Assembly (NCBI RefSeq): GCF_019104725.1
Contig: NZ_JAHRXF010000025.1
Span: 21,583-85,582 of the forward strand
Reading direction: 5' to 3'
Length of the DNA: 64,000 nt
DNA from: Streptomyces corallincola
GTDB taxonomy: Bacteria > Actinomycetota > Actinomycetes > Streptomycetales > Streptomycetaceae
Below, piece after piece: positions 26,100 through 34,608 of this stretch; the first letter of the stretch is position 1, and each line of letters begins with the position of its first letter. The notes beneath the pieces are model-generated. The model worked only from the letters and a program-made list of their open reading frames with translations. It ran no database searches and was not told the origin of the DNA. The translations under genes and the position numbers were made by a program.

Positions 26100-26146
26100 A
26101 CCCCGCCCCCGCCCCCGCGCACCCCGCCCCCGCGCACCCCGCCCCC
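26100..26146. repeat. C-rich 15-bp tandem repeat
   Basis: Two perfect copies of CGCGCACCCCGCCCC (26116-26145), preceded by degenerate CCCCGCC units from 26100. Intergenic after the DinB gene; no coding role. Confidence 0.7.
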
Positions 26147-26235
26147 GGCGGCTCTCACCCGTACGGCCCCGCCCCGCTTGCCGACCGGCCGGTCACATGC
26201 GCGGGGGCGGGCACGGGCGTAGGACGGAAGGCAGA

Positions 26236-26256
26236 CCGGACCCGCTCCGGGTCCGG
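26236..26256 (+). promoter_or_regulatory. Hairpin in the leader of the Cys-rich protein gene
   Basis: CCGGACCC (26236-26243) and GGGTCCGG (26249-26256) with a 5-base loop, just upstream of AGGAGG. A TAGGAC -10-like box is at 26220-26225, so the hairpin would lie at the 5' end of the message or act as an operator for a metal sensor. Confidence 0.4.
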
Positions 26257-26275
26257 GCCCGCCGAAGGAGGAGCC

Positions 26276-26638
26276 ATGACCCAGTCCGGTACCGCACCCG
26301 CCATGACCCGGCAGACCCAGGACGCCGTCGAGGCGTGCATGACCTGCCACGGCATCTGCGAGGAGACCATGAGCGCCTGTCTGAACATGGGCGGCCAGGC
26401 CCAGCTCCAGATCATGCGCGCCCTCATGGACTGCTCAGAGACCACCCGTCTCTGTGCCGACATGATGATGCGCCGCTCCCCGATGTCCGCCGACATCTGC
26501 GCGATGTGCGCCCGCGCCTGCGAGATGTGCGCCGAGGCGTGCATGTCCCTCCCCGACGACGCCCAGATGATCCGCTGTGCCGAGGCGTGCCGCCGCTGCG
26601 CGGACATGTGCCGGAGCATGGCGGGCGCCGCCATGTGA
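26276..26638 (+). CDS. Cys/Met-rich four-helix copper-storage-like protein (DUF326/Csp type, 120 aa)
   Basis: Contains thirteen cysteines, mostly in C-x3-C and C-x2-C spacing along helices (CMTCHGICEE, CLNMGG, LMDCSETTRLCADMM, ICAMCARACEMCAEACMSL, CAEACRRCADMCRSMAG), and very many methionines. This is the pattern of DUF326/copper storage (Csp) proteins, cytosolic four-helix bundles whose Cys-lined core binds many Cu(I) ions. There is no signal peptide, so a cytosolic Csp3-like protein is inferred. ATG 26276 follows GAAGGAGGAG. Downstream is a methyltransferase with its own start signals. A ferredoxin annotation would be wrong because the Cys pattern does not fit clusters. Confidence 0.85.
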   Translation: MTQSGTAPAMTRQTQDAVEACMTCHGICEETMSACLNMGGQAQLQIMRALMDCSETTRLCADMMMRRSPMSADICAMCARACEMCAEACMSLPDDAQMIRCAEACRRCADMCRSMAGAAM

Positions 26639-26713
26639 GTCCCCGCCCCGCGTCCGGGATGCCCGGTCCGGCCGGGACGCCCCCGAGGGTGGTGTCTCCG
26701 GCCGGGCGTGCGG

Positions 26714-26726
26714 CAGGCTGGCGGGC
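26714..26726 (+). promoter_or_regulatory. -10-like box seven bases from methyltransferase ATG
   Basis: CAGGCT (26714-26719) followed by seven bases and ATG 26727; no ribosome-binding site. Leaderless candidate, weak hexamer. Confidence 0.3.
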
Positions 26727-27581
26727 ATGATCGACACCGACGCGACCACGGCCTTCGACACCGCCGAGCGGGCCATGTGGTCCGGGCGGACCCGCGCCTA
26801 CGCCCACGGTTTCGCACCGCTGTGCGCGCACCCCGTCCCCGCGCTGCTCGACGCGGCCGGAGTCGGCCGGGGCACCCGCGTCCTCGACGTGGGCACCGGC
26901 ACCGGCGCCGCCGCCCTCGCCGCCCTGGAGCGGGGCGCGCTGGTCCACGCCGTGGACGCCGACCCCGGCATGGCCGCCGAGGCAGGACGGCGCGGGGTCT
27001 CCGCGTGCGTCGCCGCGCTCCCCGGACTTCCCTTCGCGGACGGGGTGTTCGACGCCGTGGTGGGGAACTTCGTCCTCAACCACGTGGGGCGGCCGCGCGC
27101 CGCCCTCACCGAACTGCGCCGGGTGCTCCGGCCGGGCGGGCGGCTGGCCGTCACCCTGTGGGTCGCCCGGCGCGGTGCGGGCCAGGACCTGCTGGGCCGG
27201 GCGCTCGCCGAGGGCGGGGCCGTACCGCCCGCGTATCTGCCCCGCCTCCACCCCGACGAGGACTTCCCCCGTACCCCCGAGGGCGTGGCGGGCCTGCTCG
27301 CGGGGGACGGGTTCCACGGCGTCGAGGCCCATGAGCCCTCCTGGGACCACCTCACCACCGCCGGGGAGTGGTGGGGCGCCGCGGCGGGCGGGGTCGCCAC
27401 CGTCGGGCTGGTCCTGACCGCCCAGGACCCGGAGACCGTCGTACGGGTCCGGCGGGCCTACGACCGGCTCTGCGCGCCCTTCGTCACCGGGCCGTCGCGG
27501 TCCACCGGGGACGCGCGGCGACTGGCCCTTCCCCATGTGGCCGTACTGGCGTCCGGGACGTGGGCGGCTCCCGCCGCGTAG
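26727..27581 (+). CDS. Class I SAM-dependent methyltransferase (284 aa)
   Basis: Rossmann-like methyltransferase of the UbiE/Methyltransf_11 type. Motif I is RVLDVGTGTGAAALAALERG (~residue 52), the acidic motif II is VHAVDADPGMAAEAG, motif post I VVGNFVLNHVGRPRAALTEL and LRRVLRPGGRLAVTLWVARR. The C-terminal ~120 residues would form the substrate cap. ATG 26727 gives family-typical length; an upstream frame to 26577 overlaps the Csp-like gene. Small molecule substrate unknown. It converges on the LCP cluster and ends before a hairpin terminator. Confidence 0.9.
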   Translation: MIDTDATTAFDTAERAMWSGRTRAYAHGFAPLCAHPVPALLDAAGVGRGTRVLDVGTGTGAAALAALERGALVHAVDADPGMAAEAGRRGVSACVAALPGLPFADGVFDAVVGNFVLNHVGRPRAALTELRRVLRPGGRLAVTLWVARRGAGQDLLGRALAEGGAVPPAYLPRLHPDEDFPRTPEGVAGLLAGDGFHGVEAHEPSWDHLTTAGEWWGAAAGGVATVGLVLTAQDPETVVRVRRAYDRLCAPFVTGPSRSTGDARRLALPHVAVLASGTWAAPAA

Positions 27582-27660
27582 CGGGGGAGTGGTGGGCCCG
27601 AGGCGGCCGGGACGCCGAGGGCCTCGGCCCGGCCGTACGCCGCGGAGGCGCCCGGACATG

Positions 27661-27694
27661 ACGAGGGGGAGGAACCGGAGTCCCTCCCCCTCGT
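27661..27694. terminator. Bidirectional terminator between methyltransferase and LCP cluster
   Basis: Perfect 12-bp stem ACGAGGGGGAGG (27661-27672) and complement (27683-27694), loop of 10 bases, between convergent genes. Confidence 0.8.
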
Positions 27695-27727
27695 ACGAGC
27701 TCGTGCGAGCGCGCGCCGACCGCGACG

Positions 27728-29029
27728 TCAGTTGCCCGTGACCGTCACCTTCTGGTCGTTGTTCAGCTCGTCCACGAGCGTCTTCACCTTCGCCTTGTCC
27801 CAGACGAGGTTGCCGCCGACCGAGCCGGAGATCGGCATGTTCAGGGAGGTGCCGTCACCGCCGCTGACGCCCTTCATGGCCCAGAACATCGAGGCCAGGT
27901 CCCACAGGGACATGTCCTTGTCCACGGTGAGCGAGTCCAGCCCGGCGCCCATCGTCGGGTAGAACGTGAAGGGGTTCATGACCGTGGACGGGGTCGCCAC
28001 CTGGTGCGCGAGGGCGGACAGGAACTTCTGCTGGTTCTTGGTGCGCTGGAGGTCGGACGCGGCGAAGGCGTGCCGGGTGCGGACGAAGGCGAGGGCCTGC
28101 TCACCGTTCAGGGTCTGCTTGCCCGCCTTGAAGTCGGCGCCGGAGTACTTGTCCTTGAACCCCTTGTCGATGTCGATCTCGACCCCGCCGACCGCGTCCA
28201 CGATCTTGGCGAAACCGGCGAAGCCGATCTCCACGTAGTGGTCGATGTGCAGACCGGTGTTGTACTCGACGGTCCGCACCAGCAGGGTCGGCCCGTCTAT
28301 CGCGTACGCCGCGTTCAGCTTGTTCTGGCCCAGCGGGCCCCGGATCTTGCCCGACTCCGACCCCTTGAACTGCGGGATCGTCACGTTGGAGTCGCGCGGC
28401 AGCGAGATCAGGGTGTCCCCGTTCCCGCCCACGTGCAGGATCATCATCGAGTCGGTGCGCTGGCCCTCGGCGGAACCGGTGTGCAGCTTCTTCTTCTCCT
28501 CGGCCGACATGCCCGCGCGGCTGTCGGAGCCGACGATCAGGTAGTTCGTGCCGTCGCCGGCGGCCGGGCGGTCGATGACCTTGGAGAGGTCCACGTCCCG
28601 GTGCAGCTTGGAGTCGGCCCAGAAGTACGTGCTCACCGACGTGACCAGCAGCACCGCCGCCAGTGTCAGCACGCCCCACTTGATCCGCCGCCCCCAGTTC
28701 GGCGCCGGACGCGGGGGCCGGGTGCCGGTGCCGTACGGGCCACCGGGACCGCCGGGGCGGTTGCCGTAGACCTGGCCCGAGCTGTACCCGCTGTCGTAGC
28801 CGCCGCCCCGGCCGTCGTGTCCCTGCCCGTCCACGTACGCGGGCTGCTGCGGGACACCGTTGCCGTACGGCGGCGCCGAGGGCTCGCCGTGGCCACGCTG
28901 TCCGGGCGGTGCCTGCGGGCGCCGCACCTGGCGCATCACACGGGCACCCTCCGGCTGCGCACCGGCGCTGCCGTGTCCGTAGCGGGGTCCGCGGTTGTCG
29001 TCGGACGGTCCCTGGGGCCAGTCATTCAT
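27728..29029 (-). CDS. LCP (LytR-CpsA-Psr) family ligase, cysteine-free (433 aa)
   Basis: Type II membrane protein: a ~110-residue Gly/Pro/Tyr-rich cytoplasmic N-terminus, TM at 118-136, then the LCP domain outside. Catalytic/pyrophosphate motifs: NYLIVGSDSRAGMS, QRTDSMMILHVGG, DTLISLPRDSNVTIP, LNAAYAIDGPTLL, HYVEIGFAGFAKIVDAVGG and LAFVRTRHAFAASDLQRTKN. LCP enzymes transfer undecaprenyl-PP-linked polymers to peptidoglycan. Unlike the next four LCP genes it contains no cysteine and no LytR_C domain. ATG 29029 has no ribosome-binding site; CACACT (29041-29036 on the minus strand) six bases upstream suggests leaderless transcription. Confidence 0.94.
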   Translation of the reverse strand: MNDWPQGPSDDNRGPRYGHGSAGAQPEGARVMRQVRRPQAPPGQRGHGEPSAPPYGNGVPQQPAYVDGQGHDGRGGGYDSGYSSGQVYGNRPGGPGGPYGTGTRPPRPAPNWGRRIKWGVLTLAAVLLVTSVSTYFWADSKLHRDVDLSKVIDRPAAGDGTNYLIVGSDSRAGMSAEEKKKLHTGSAEGQRTDSMMILHVGGNGDTLISLPRDSNVTIPQFKGSESGKIRGPLGQNKLNAAYAIDGPTLLVRTVEYNTGLHIDHYVEIGFAGFAKIVDAVGGVEIDIDKGFKDKYSGADFKAGKQTLNGEQALAFVRTRHAFAASDLQRTKNQQKFLSALAHQVATPSTVMNPFTFYPTMGAGLDSLTVDKDMSLWDLASMFWAMKGVSGGDGTSLNMPISGSVGGNLVWDKAKVKTLVDELNNDQKVTVTGN

Positions 29030-29134
29030 GCGGCCAGTGTGCAGGGTCGCGGTATGGGCCCCACAAGGCCTGTCGGAAAATCAGAGCGGCGCTGTTGCCA
29101 AGCTGACACAAAATACGCGGCGTACGCCTCGGCA

Positions 29135-29147
29135 TAAGGTGGGGGTC
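29135..29147 (+). promoter_or_regulatory. -10 box directly upstream of thioesterase ATG (leaderless candidate)
   Basis: TAAGGT (29135-29140) then seven bases and ATG 29148. Fits TANNNT; the intervening GGGGGTC is too close to the ATG to be a standard ribosome-binding site. Confidence 0.5.
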
Positions 29148-29696
29148 ATGACAGACCAGGCCACGGACGCGGAACCGGAAATTCCGGGCAAGCCCACGTC
29201 CGCCTCGCGCACCACGCTCAGCCACATCATGACCCACAGTGACACCAACCTGCTGGGCACCGTGCACGGCGGTGTGATCATGAAACTGGTGGACGACGCG
29301 GCGGGCGCGGTGGCCGGACGGCACTCCGGAGGTCCCGCCGTCACCGCGTCGATGGACGAGATGGCGTTCCTGGAGCCGGTCCGGGTCGGTGACCTCGTCC
29401 ATGTGAAGGCCCAGGTCAACTGGACCGGCAGGTCCTCGATGGAGATCGGCGTCCGGGTCATGGCCGAGCGCTGGAACGAGTCCGCCCCGGCGACCCAGGT
29501 CGGCTCCGCCTACCTCGTCTTCGCCGCCGTGGACGCCGACGGCAAGCCCCGCGCGGTCCCCCCGGTGCTCCCTGAGACCGACCGCGACCGCCGCCGCTAC
29601 CAGGAGGCCCAGATCCGCCGCACCCACCGGCTCGCCCGCCGCCGCGCCATCCGCGAACTCCGCGAGCAGCGCGCGGCGGAGGGGTTCCTGGACTGA
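29148..29696 (+). CDS. Acyl-CoA thioesterase, hotdog fold (YciA/BFIT type, 182 aa)
   Basis: Single hotdog domain with the YciA-type active-site helix: TLSHIMTHSDTNLLGTVHGG then VIMKLVDDAAGAVAGRHSGG, with strands VTASMDEMAFLEPVRVGDLV and HVKAQVNWTGRSSMEIGVRV. The Asn/Asp residues that activate water are in SDTNLLGTVHGG and the helix Asp. The C-terminal ~40 residues form an Arg/Glu-rich helix (RRYQEAQIRRTHRLARRRAI). Hydrolyses acyl-CoA in the cytoplasm; chain length unknown. It sits divergent from LCP1 and is not obviously part of wall synthesis. Confidence 0.92.
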   Translation: MTDQATDAEPEIPGKPTSASRTTLSHIMTHSDTNLLGTVHGGVIMKLVDDAAGAVAGRHSGGPAVTASMDEMAFLEPVRVGDLVHVKAQVNWTGRSSMEIGVRVMAERWNESAPATQVGSAYLVFAAVDADGKPRAVPPVLPETDRDRRRYQEAQIRRTHRLARRRAIRELREQRAAEGFLD

Positions 29697-29706
29697 CGGC
29701 GCCCCC

Positions 29707-29764
29707 TGGCTCGGCGCCCCTGGCTCGGCGCCCCTGGCTCGGCGCCCCCGGCTCGGCGGCCCTG
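29707..29764. repeat. 14-bp tandem repeat downstream of the thioesterase
   Basis: Three perfect copies of TGGCTCGGCGCCCC (29707-29748) and one degenerate copy after them. Intergenic; each unit contains the GGCGCC palindrome. Confidence 0.8.
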
Positions 29765-29844
29765 GCCGGGCGGCCTCCCGATCCGGCCGCCCGCGTGCTC
29801 TCCCGCACATCCGTCCCGCCCGCGTGAGAAGGCGAGAAGCGAGA

Positions 29845-29879
29845 AGCGGGGCCGGAGGTCCCGAGCCTCCTGCCCCGCT
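29845..29879. terminator. Hairpin between thioesterase and second LCP gene
   Basis: AGCGGGG (29845-29851) with CCCCGCT (29873-29879) and inner GGAGG (29854-29858) with CCTCC (29866-29870), interrupted by a two-base mismatch. Lies between convergent genes. Confidence 0.6.
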
Positions 29880-29931
29880 GCCCCGCATTCCTGCACCCCG
29901 CCCCGTACCGCCGCTCAAGCCGCGAGGGCGG

Positions 29932-31428
29932 TTACGCCTGGGCCCCGCACACCACCTCGTTGCCGCGCTGGACGCTCTGCTCCGGCCTGCCGGGGTCGTC
30001 GGCGCGGACCTGGTGCACGGTCCGGAAGTCGGCGCCGACCGTGACCTTGAGCAGCGGGCCCTGACCGGGGGCCGCGCGGAGTTCGCTGCCGGGCAGGGCG
30101 GCGGCCAGTGAACGGGCCGAGCGGTCCCAGCGGGGGTCGTAGGTGATGACGGTCCGCTTGACGGCGTGACCGGCGGCGGTGGTCGGCTGCCGGGTGGTGG
30201 CGAAGCCGGTCGCGGCGAGCGCCGCGTCCGCCTTGCGGGCCAGCCCCGCCGTCGCGGTGCCGTTCTCCACCTGGACCCGGATCGCGTGCGGGTCCACCTC
30301 GACGGTCGCCGGGGCGGGGCCCTTGCGGGGCGGTGCCACCGCGAGCGGCCGGTCGTCGCGCAGCGCCTGGAAGACCCGCCCGGCGGCGGCCGGGTCCCAC
30401 TTCAGGGTCGAGCCGACGCCCTTGACGGGGAAGTCCATCTGCCCGATCGGCACGGTGGTGAACTCGGAGGAGGACGGCGAGAAGTTCCGCATCGCCCGCC
30501 CGAGGTCCAGCAGTTCGTCGGTGCCGAACCCGGCGTCCGCCCGCACCGACCCGAGCACCGCCCGCGTCACGTCCCGGAACTTCATCGGGTTCAGCAGCAC
30601 CCCCGAGGAGGTGGCCCGCTCGATCAGCGCCGCCAGGAACCGCTGCTGCCGCTTCATCCGGCCCAGGTCGGAGGCCCCGTCCACATGCCGGGCGCGTACG
30701 TACTGGAGCGCCTGTCCGCCGTTCAGCGCGTGCGGGCCGGGGGAGAGGTCGAGCCCGGTGTACGAGTCCTTCAGCGGGACCGCCGTACAGATCCGCACCC
30801 CGCCGAGCACGTCCACGGTCCGCATGAAGCTGGTGAAATCGACCTCCATGTAGTGGTCGATCTTCACGTGGGTCATGTTCTCGACGGTGCCGATGGTGAG
30901 CTGCGGACCGCCCTCGGCGTAGGCCGCGTTCAGCTTGATGGGATGCGCGCCGTGCTGCTTGCCGGTGGTGCGGTCCAGGTGCGCGGGGACCTCCGCGTAG
31001 GAGTCGCGCGGCAGGCTCACCACGCTCGCCCGCCCCCGGTCCTCCGAGATGTGCACGATCATCATCGTGTCCGTGCAGTGGCAGGGCGCACCGCCGAGGC
31101 GGAACGCGCGCCGCTCCGCCTCGCTGATCTTGTCGCGGCCGTCGGTGCCGACCAGCAGCACGTTCATGCCGTGCCCGGCGCGCGGCCGGTTCTTCATGTC
31201 CTTGAACGCGTCGATCCGGGAGATCCCCGCGTCCAGGCTGGTCACCACCGCGTGGCCGATCCCGGCCGAGGCGAGCACCACCACCGACAGTGTGGTCAGG
31301 GCCCGCATGGCCCAGCGGGGCCGCTTGGGACGCCGCACCCGTGCGGTCCGCGCGGGGGCCGGTGGTACACGGCCGGGCGGCTGCGGTCTGCGCTGCGGCC
31401 GGGCGGGGGACCTCGGCGGGCTGGGCAA
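29932..31428 (-). CDS. LCP-family ligase with LytR_C domain (498 aa)
   Basis: Second LCP protein. TM at about 42-63, LCP domain with MNVLLVGTDGRDKISEAERR, CTDTMMIVHISEDRGRASVV, SLPRDSYAEVPAHLDR, LNAAYAEGGPQLTI, HYMEVDFTSFMRTVDVLGG and LQYVRARHVDGASDLGRMKR, then a LytR_C domain (VDPHAIRVQVENGTATAGLA to the end). I chose TTG 31428 because a perfect GGAGGTG lies six bases upstream; the ATG at 31494 has no ribosome-binding site and the extra codons (AGG, TGT, TTG) are unlike the gene. With this start it has exactly four cysteines (CHC, RIC, VVC near the end). Confidence 0.9.
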   Translation of the reverse strand: MPSPPRSPARPQRRPQPPGRVPPAPARTARVRRPKRPRWAMRALTTLSVVVLASAGIGHAVVTSLDAGISRIDAFKDMKNRPRAGHGMNVLLVGTDGRDKISEAERRAFRLGGAPCHCTDTMMIVHISEDRGRASVVSLPRDSYAEVPAHLDRTTGKQHGAHPIKLNAAYAEGGPQLTIGTVENMTHVKIDHYMEVDFTSFMRTVDVLGGVRICTAVPLKDSYTGLDLSPGPHALNGGQALQYVRARHVDGASDLGRMKRQQRFLAALIERATSSGVLLNPMKFRDVTRAVLGSVRADAGFGTDELLDLGRAMRNFSPSSSEFTTVPIGQMDFPVKGVGSTLKWDPAAAGRVFQALRDDRPLAVAPPRKGPAPATVEVDPHAIRVQVENGTATAGLARKADAALAATGFATTRQPTTAAGHAVKRTVITYDPRWDRSARSLAAALPGSELRAAPGQGPLLKVTVGADFRTVHQVRADDPGRPEQSVQRGNEVVCGAQA

Positions 31429-31597
31429 GGGACACCTCCGGGCTACGGCCCCGCGACGGATCTCCGCGACGTCGGCGAGGGGCCTTGCGGCCATACGTGG
31501 GATTTGTGAGAACCGTAGGCCGATACGATCTCCAGCCCGCGTCGTCGTCCCGGCGGCGCGCTCCCGTGTCCCCCGTTCGCGGTAACGTGAGGTCCTT

Positions 31598-32626
31598 ATG
31601 AACACCAAGCCCGACGTGCGCCTCCCCGCCGTGTCCGTGATCATGCCCGTGCTGAACGAGGAACGGCATCTGCGCGGAGCGGTCCGCGCGATCCTCGCGC
31701 AGGAGTACGGCGGTGACATGGAGGTCGTGATCGCCCTCGGTCCGTCCGCGGACCGCACGGACGAGATCGCCGCCGAGCTGGTCGCCGAGGACCCGCGGGT
31801 GCACACCGTGCCCAACCCGACGGGCCGGACCCCGGCCGCGCTGAACGCGGCGATCAAGGCGTCCCGGCACCCGGTCGTGGTCCGCGTGGACGGCCACGGC
31901 ATCCTCTCGCCGGACTACATCGCCACCGCCGTACGCCTGCTGGACGAGACCGGCGCGCAGAACGTCGGCGGCATCATGCACGCCGAGGGCGAGAACGACT
32001 GGGAGCACGCGGTCGCCGCCGCCATGACGTCGAGGATCGGCGTGGGCAACGCGGCCTTCCACACCGGCGGCCAGGCCGGTCCCGCCGAGACCGTGTACCT
32101 CGGGGTGTTCCGCCGCGAGGCGCTGGAGCGGCAGGGCGGCTACAACGAGGAGTTCGTCCGCGCCCAGGACTGGGAGCTGAACTTCCGCATCCGCGAGGCG
32201 GGCGGCCTGATCTGGTTCTCGCCGGAGCTGCGGGTGTCGTACCGCCCCCGGCCGAGCGTGCGCGCGCTGGCCAAGCAGTACAAGGACTACGGCCGCTGGC
32301 GGCACGTCGTCGCCCGGTACCACGAGGGCTCGATCAACCTGCGCTATCTCGCCCCGCCGACCGCCGTGTGCGCCATCGCGGCGGGCCTGGTCGTGGGCGC
32401 GGCCCTGACCCCCTGGGCGCTGCTGGTCCCCGGCGGCTACCTCGCGGCGATCGTCGCGGGCTCGGTCCCGGCGGGCAGGGGGCTGCCGCTGACGGCGCGG
32501 CTGCGCATCCCGGTCGCGCTGGGCACCATGCACATGTCCTGGGGCTGGGGCTTCCTGACCAGCCCGAAGTCCCTGGCGCGCAAGGTCATCGCCTCGCGCC
32601 GCCCGGCGGTGCCCGCCGCGGGCTGA
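31598..32626 (+). CDS. GT2-family glycosyltransferase with C-terminal membrane segment (342 aa)
   Basis: GT-A fold: SVIMPVLNEERHLRGAVRAI, nucleotide site HPVVVRVDGHGILSPDYIAT (DxD-like DGH), NVGGIMHAEGENDW, and acceptor motif YNEEFVRAQDWELNFRIREA followed by VSYRPRPSVRALAKQYKDYG. The end (VCAIAAGLVVGAALTPWALL, GGYLAAIVAGSV) is hydrophobic and anchors it in the membrane, typical of polyprenyl-phosphate or wall-polymer glycosyltransferases and succinoglycan ExoA-like enzymes. ATG 31598 has GTGAGGTCC upstream. Embedded among LCP genes, it probably builds a glycopolymer they attach; that is inference. Confidence 0.9.
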   Translation: MNTKPDVRLPAVSVIMPVLNEERHLRGAVRAILAQEYGGDMEVVIALGPSADRTDEIAAELVAEDPRVHTVPNPTGRTPAALNAAIKASRHPVVVRVDGHGILSPDYIATAVRLLDETGAQNVGGIMHAEGENDWEHAVAAAMTSRIGVGNAAFHTGGQAGPAETVYLGVFRREALERQGGYNEEFVRAQDWELNFRIREAGGLIWFSPELRVSYRPRPSVRALAKQYKDYGRWRHVVARYHEGSINLRYLAPPTAVCAIAAGLVVGAALTPWALLVPGGYLAAIVAGSVPAGRGLPLTARLRIPVALGTMHMSWGWGFLTSPKSLARKVIASRRPAVPAAG

Positions 32627-32644
32627 GCGGCCGTACGCCCGACG

Positions 32645-32672
32645 GCCGGGCGGTGACGCTCAACCGCCCGGC
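32645..32672. terminator. Hairpin between GT2 gene and third LCP gene
   Basis: GCCGGGCGGT (32645-32654) and ACCGCCCGGC (32663-32672), perfect 10-bp stem, 8-base loop, between convergent genes. Confidence 0.75.
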
Positions 32673-32706
32673 GCTCACCGCCCGCCCGTTTCCCGCACCG
32701 CGCCCG

Positions 32707-34371
32707 CTACCACTGGTACGGCCTGTACACGTCCATGCACGTGTCGGCCTCGGAGCCGTTCAGCGCGTCGGCGTTGTCCGGCAGGTCGCCCGCCGTGGGC
32801 TTCTTCCGCGCGGGGTAGGCCGTCCCCGTGCGCCAGTCGGAGCCAATCACGACGGTGACCCCGGTGGCGTCGGTGGACTGCTTCACGGAGTCCGGCGGGA
32901 TGCCGAGCGCCCGCGCGACGGCCTGCGCGTCGCCCTTGAGGTCGGCGCTCGGGTAGGTCACGGCCGTCCGCTCCTCGGAGGCCGGGCCGGAGGGGTCGGC
33001 GGTCGCCCTGCTGAAACCTTTGCCCACCAGCTCCCGGCCGATGGCGGACGCCCGCCCGGAGACCGGGGGTTCGGTGGCGGTGCGGGTGGCGTTGCGCACC
33101 AGGACACCGAGCCGGTCGGGGCGCTGCGAGGGCTGCTCGGCCTTCGGACCGCCGTCGCCGCTCTTCCCGCCGCCCTCGCCGCCCTTGGCGTCCGACGCGG
33201 TGCCGTTCTTGTCGAAGGGCACGTCGTCGCGGATCATCTGCCACATCTTGGCCGCGTTGCCGCCGTCCGGTACGACGTGCGCGTCCGGGTCCCGGGGGTC
33301 CGGCACCCACGGCATCGTCGTCATGGTGATGCGGTCGGTCGGCACCGACTTGAGCTGCGTGGCCAGGTCGTACAGCTTCTTGACGCTGCCGATCTCCTCG
33401 GAGACCTGGAGGGAGCGGGTGCCCGCCTCGGCCAGGTCCATCAGCCGGCCGCCGTCGGTGAAGACGTTCTCGCCCTTGAGGGTGCGGATCATCGAGTTCA
33501 GGTACATGTGCTGGGCGCGGGCGCGCAGCGGGTCGCTGCCCCAGGCGTGCCGGGTGCGCAGCCACTGGAGCGCCTGCTTGCCCTTGACGTTGTGCGAACC
33601 CTTGGTCAGCTTCAGCCCCGAGCCGCCCGGCACATTGGGCAGCGGGCGGTCCCACACGTTCTGGTTGACGCACACGTCCACCCCGCCGACGGCGTCGGCC
33701 ATGCGCACCACGCCCGCGAAGTCGATCGTCATCCAGTGATCGATGTAGATCCCGGTGAGGTTCTCCCAGGTGGCCAGCGTGCAGCCCGCACCGCCGCGCG
33801 CGAGGGAGACGTTGATGATGTCGTTGGTCGCGCCGTACGTCTTCCCGGTCGCGGGGTCGGTGCACTTGGGGATGTCCACGCGGGTGTCGCGGGGGATGCT
33901 CACCACGGACGCGCTCCTGCGGTCGGCGGAGAGGTGGATCAGCATCTGGACGTCCGCGAGCGGCGGGTTGCCCACGTTGTCCCGGCTGCCGCCGAGCTTC
34001 ACGTTCTCCGCGGAGTTACGGCTGTCGGAGCCGAGCAGCAGGATGTTCACCGGGGTCTGCCCGGCCCGGTTCGGCGCGGTCCGCAGCGCCTTGGAGTCGT
34101 CGGCGCTGCTGCGTCGCCCCTTCTGGATGTTGTCGTCGAGGTGCTTGAGGTAGACGTATCCGGCCCCGGCCGTGCCGAGTATGACCACCGCGAGCACCGT
34201 CGCCGACCAGCGCAGGGCGCGCCGTCCGCGCGGGCGGGCACCGGCCGCCGTGGTGTCCGGGGGGCCGTCGCCGCCGCGTCCGTCGCCGCCGCGTCCGCCG
34301 CCCGCCGCCGTTCTCGCGCGTCGTTCCGCCCCGGCCGCGCGGGACTCCCCGCGTACTTCGCTCTGCGCCAA
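32707..34371 (-). CDS. LCP-family ligase with LytR_C domain, four-cysteine type (554 aa)
   Basis: Cytoplasmic Gly/Ala/Arg-rich tail, TM at 53-75, LCP domain (VNILLLGSDSRNSAENVKLG, LADVQMLIHLSADRRSASVV, SIPRDTRVDIPKCTDP, AGCTLATWENLTGIYIDHWM, DAVGGVDVCVNQNVWDRPLP, LQWLRTRHAWGSDPLRARAQ), a Gly/Lys linker, and a LytR_C domain (RLGVLVRNATRTATEPPVSG onward). It ends in DTCMDVYRPYQW. The four cysteines are IPKC, AGCT, DVCV and DTCM. TTG 34371 has GGAGGG upstream. Wall glycopolymer ligase by family. Confidence 0.93.
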   Translation of the reverse strand: MAQSEVRGESRAAGAERRARTAAGGGRGGDGRGGDGPPDTTAAGARPRGRRALRWSATVLAVVILGTAGAGYVYLKHLDDNIQKGRRSSADDSKALRTAPNRAGQTPVNILLLGSDSRNSAENVKLGGSRDNVGNPPLADVQMLIHLSADRRSASVVSIPRDTRVDIPKCTDPATGKTYGATNDIINVSLARGGAGCTLATWENLTGIYIDHWMTIDFAGVVRMADAVGGVDVCVNQNVWDRPLPNVPGGSGLKLTKGSHNVKGKQALQWLRTRHAWGSDPLRARAQHMYLNSMIRTLKGENVFTDGGRLMDLAEAGTRSLQVSEEIGSVKKLYDLATQLKSVPTDRITMTTMPWVPDPRDPDAHVVPDGGNAAKMWQMIRDDVPFDKNGTASDAKGGEGGGKSGDGGPKAEQPSQRPDRLGVLVRNATRTATEPPVSGRASAIGRELVGKGFSRATADPSGPASEERTAVTYPSADLKGDAQAVARALGIPPDSVKQSTDATGVTVVIGSDWRTGTAYPARKKPTAGDLPDNADALNGSEADTCMDVYRPYQW

Positions 34372-34608
34372 CTCCCAGCCCTCCCCGCCCTGTGCGCCGT
34401 CTCGCGGGACGGTCCCGCGGGTCCGTCCCGCCTTCGGTTAGACGCACGAAGAGCGGGATAAGTTACCTCCCAGAGGCACACCTTTTATGTGCTAATCCGG
34501 TCACTCCCGGTCACCGGGTGACCCGCCCGCGCCCCCGCAAACCCGGATACGGCCCCCAACTCCACACATCTGACGCGGTGTTGAGGGCCGTACGCCGTTA
34601 CGGAGCGG

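Noticed and set aside
31429..31494. 22-residue extension of the second LCP protein from ATG 31494
   Set aside because: No ribosome-binding site and rare AGG, TGT and TTG codons; TTG 31428 has a perfect GGAGGTG.
34499..34530. Riboswitch-like hairpins upstream of the third LCP gene
   Set aside because: Only a short GGTCACC/GGTGACC repeat; no match to ydaO/c-di-AMP or other elements I can recognise.
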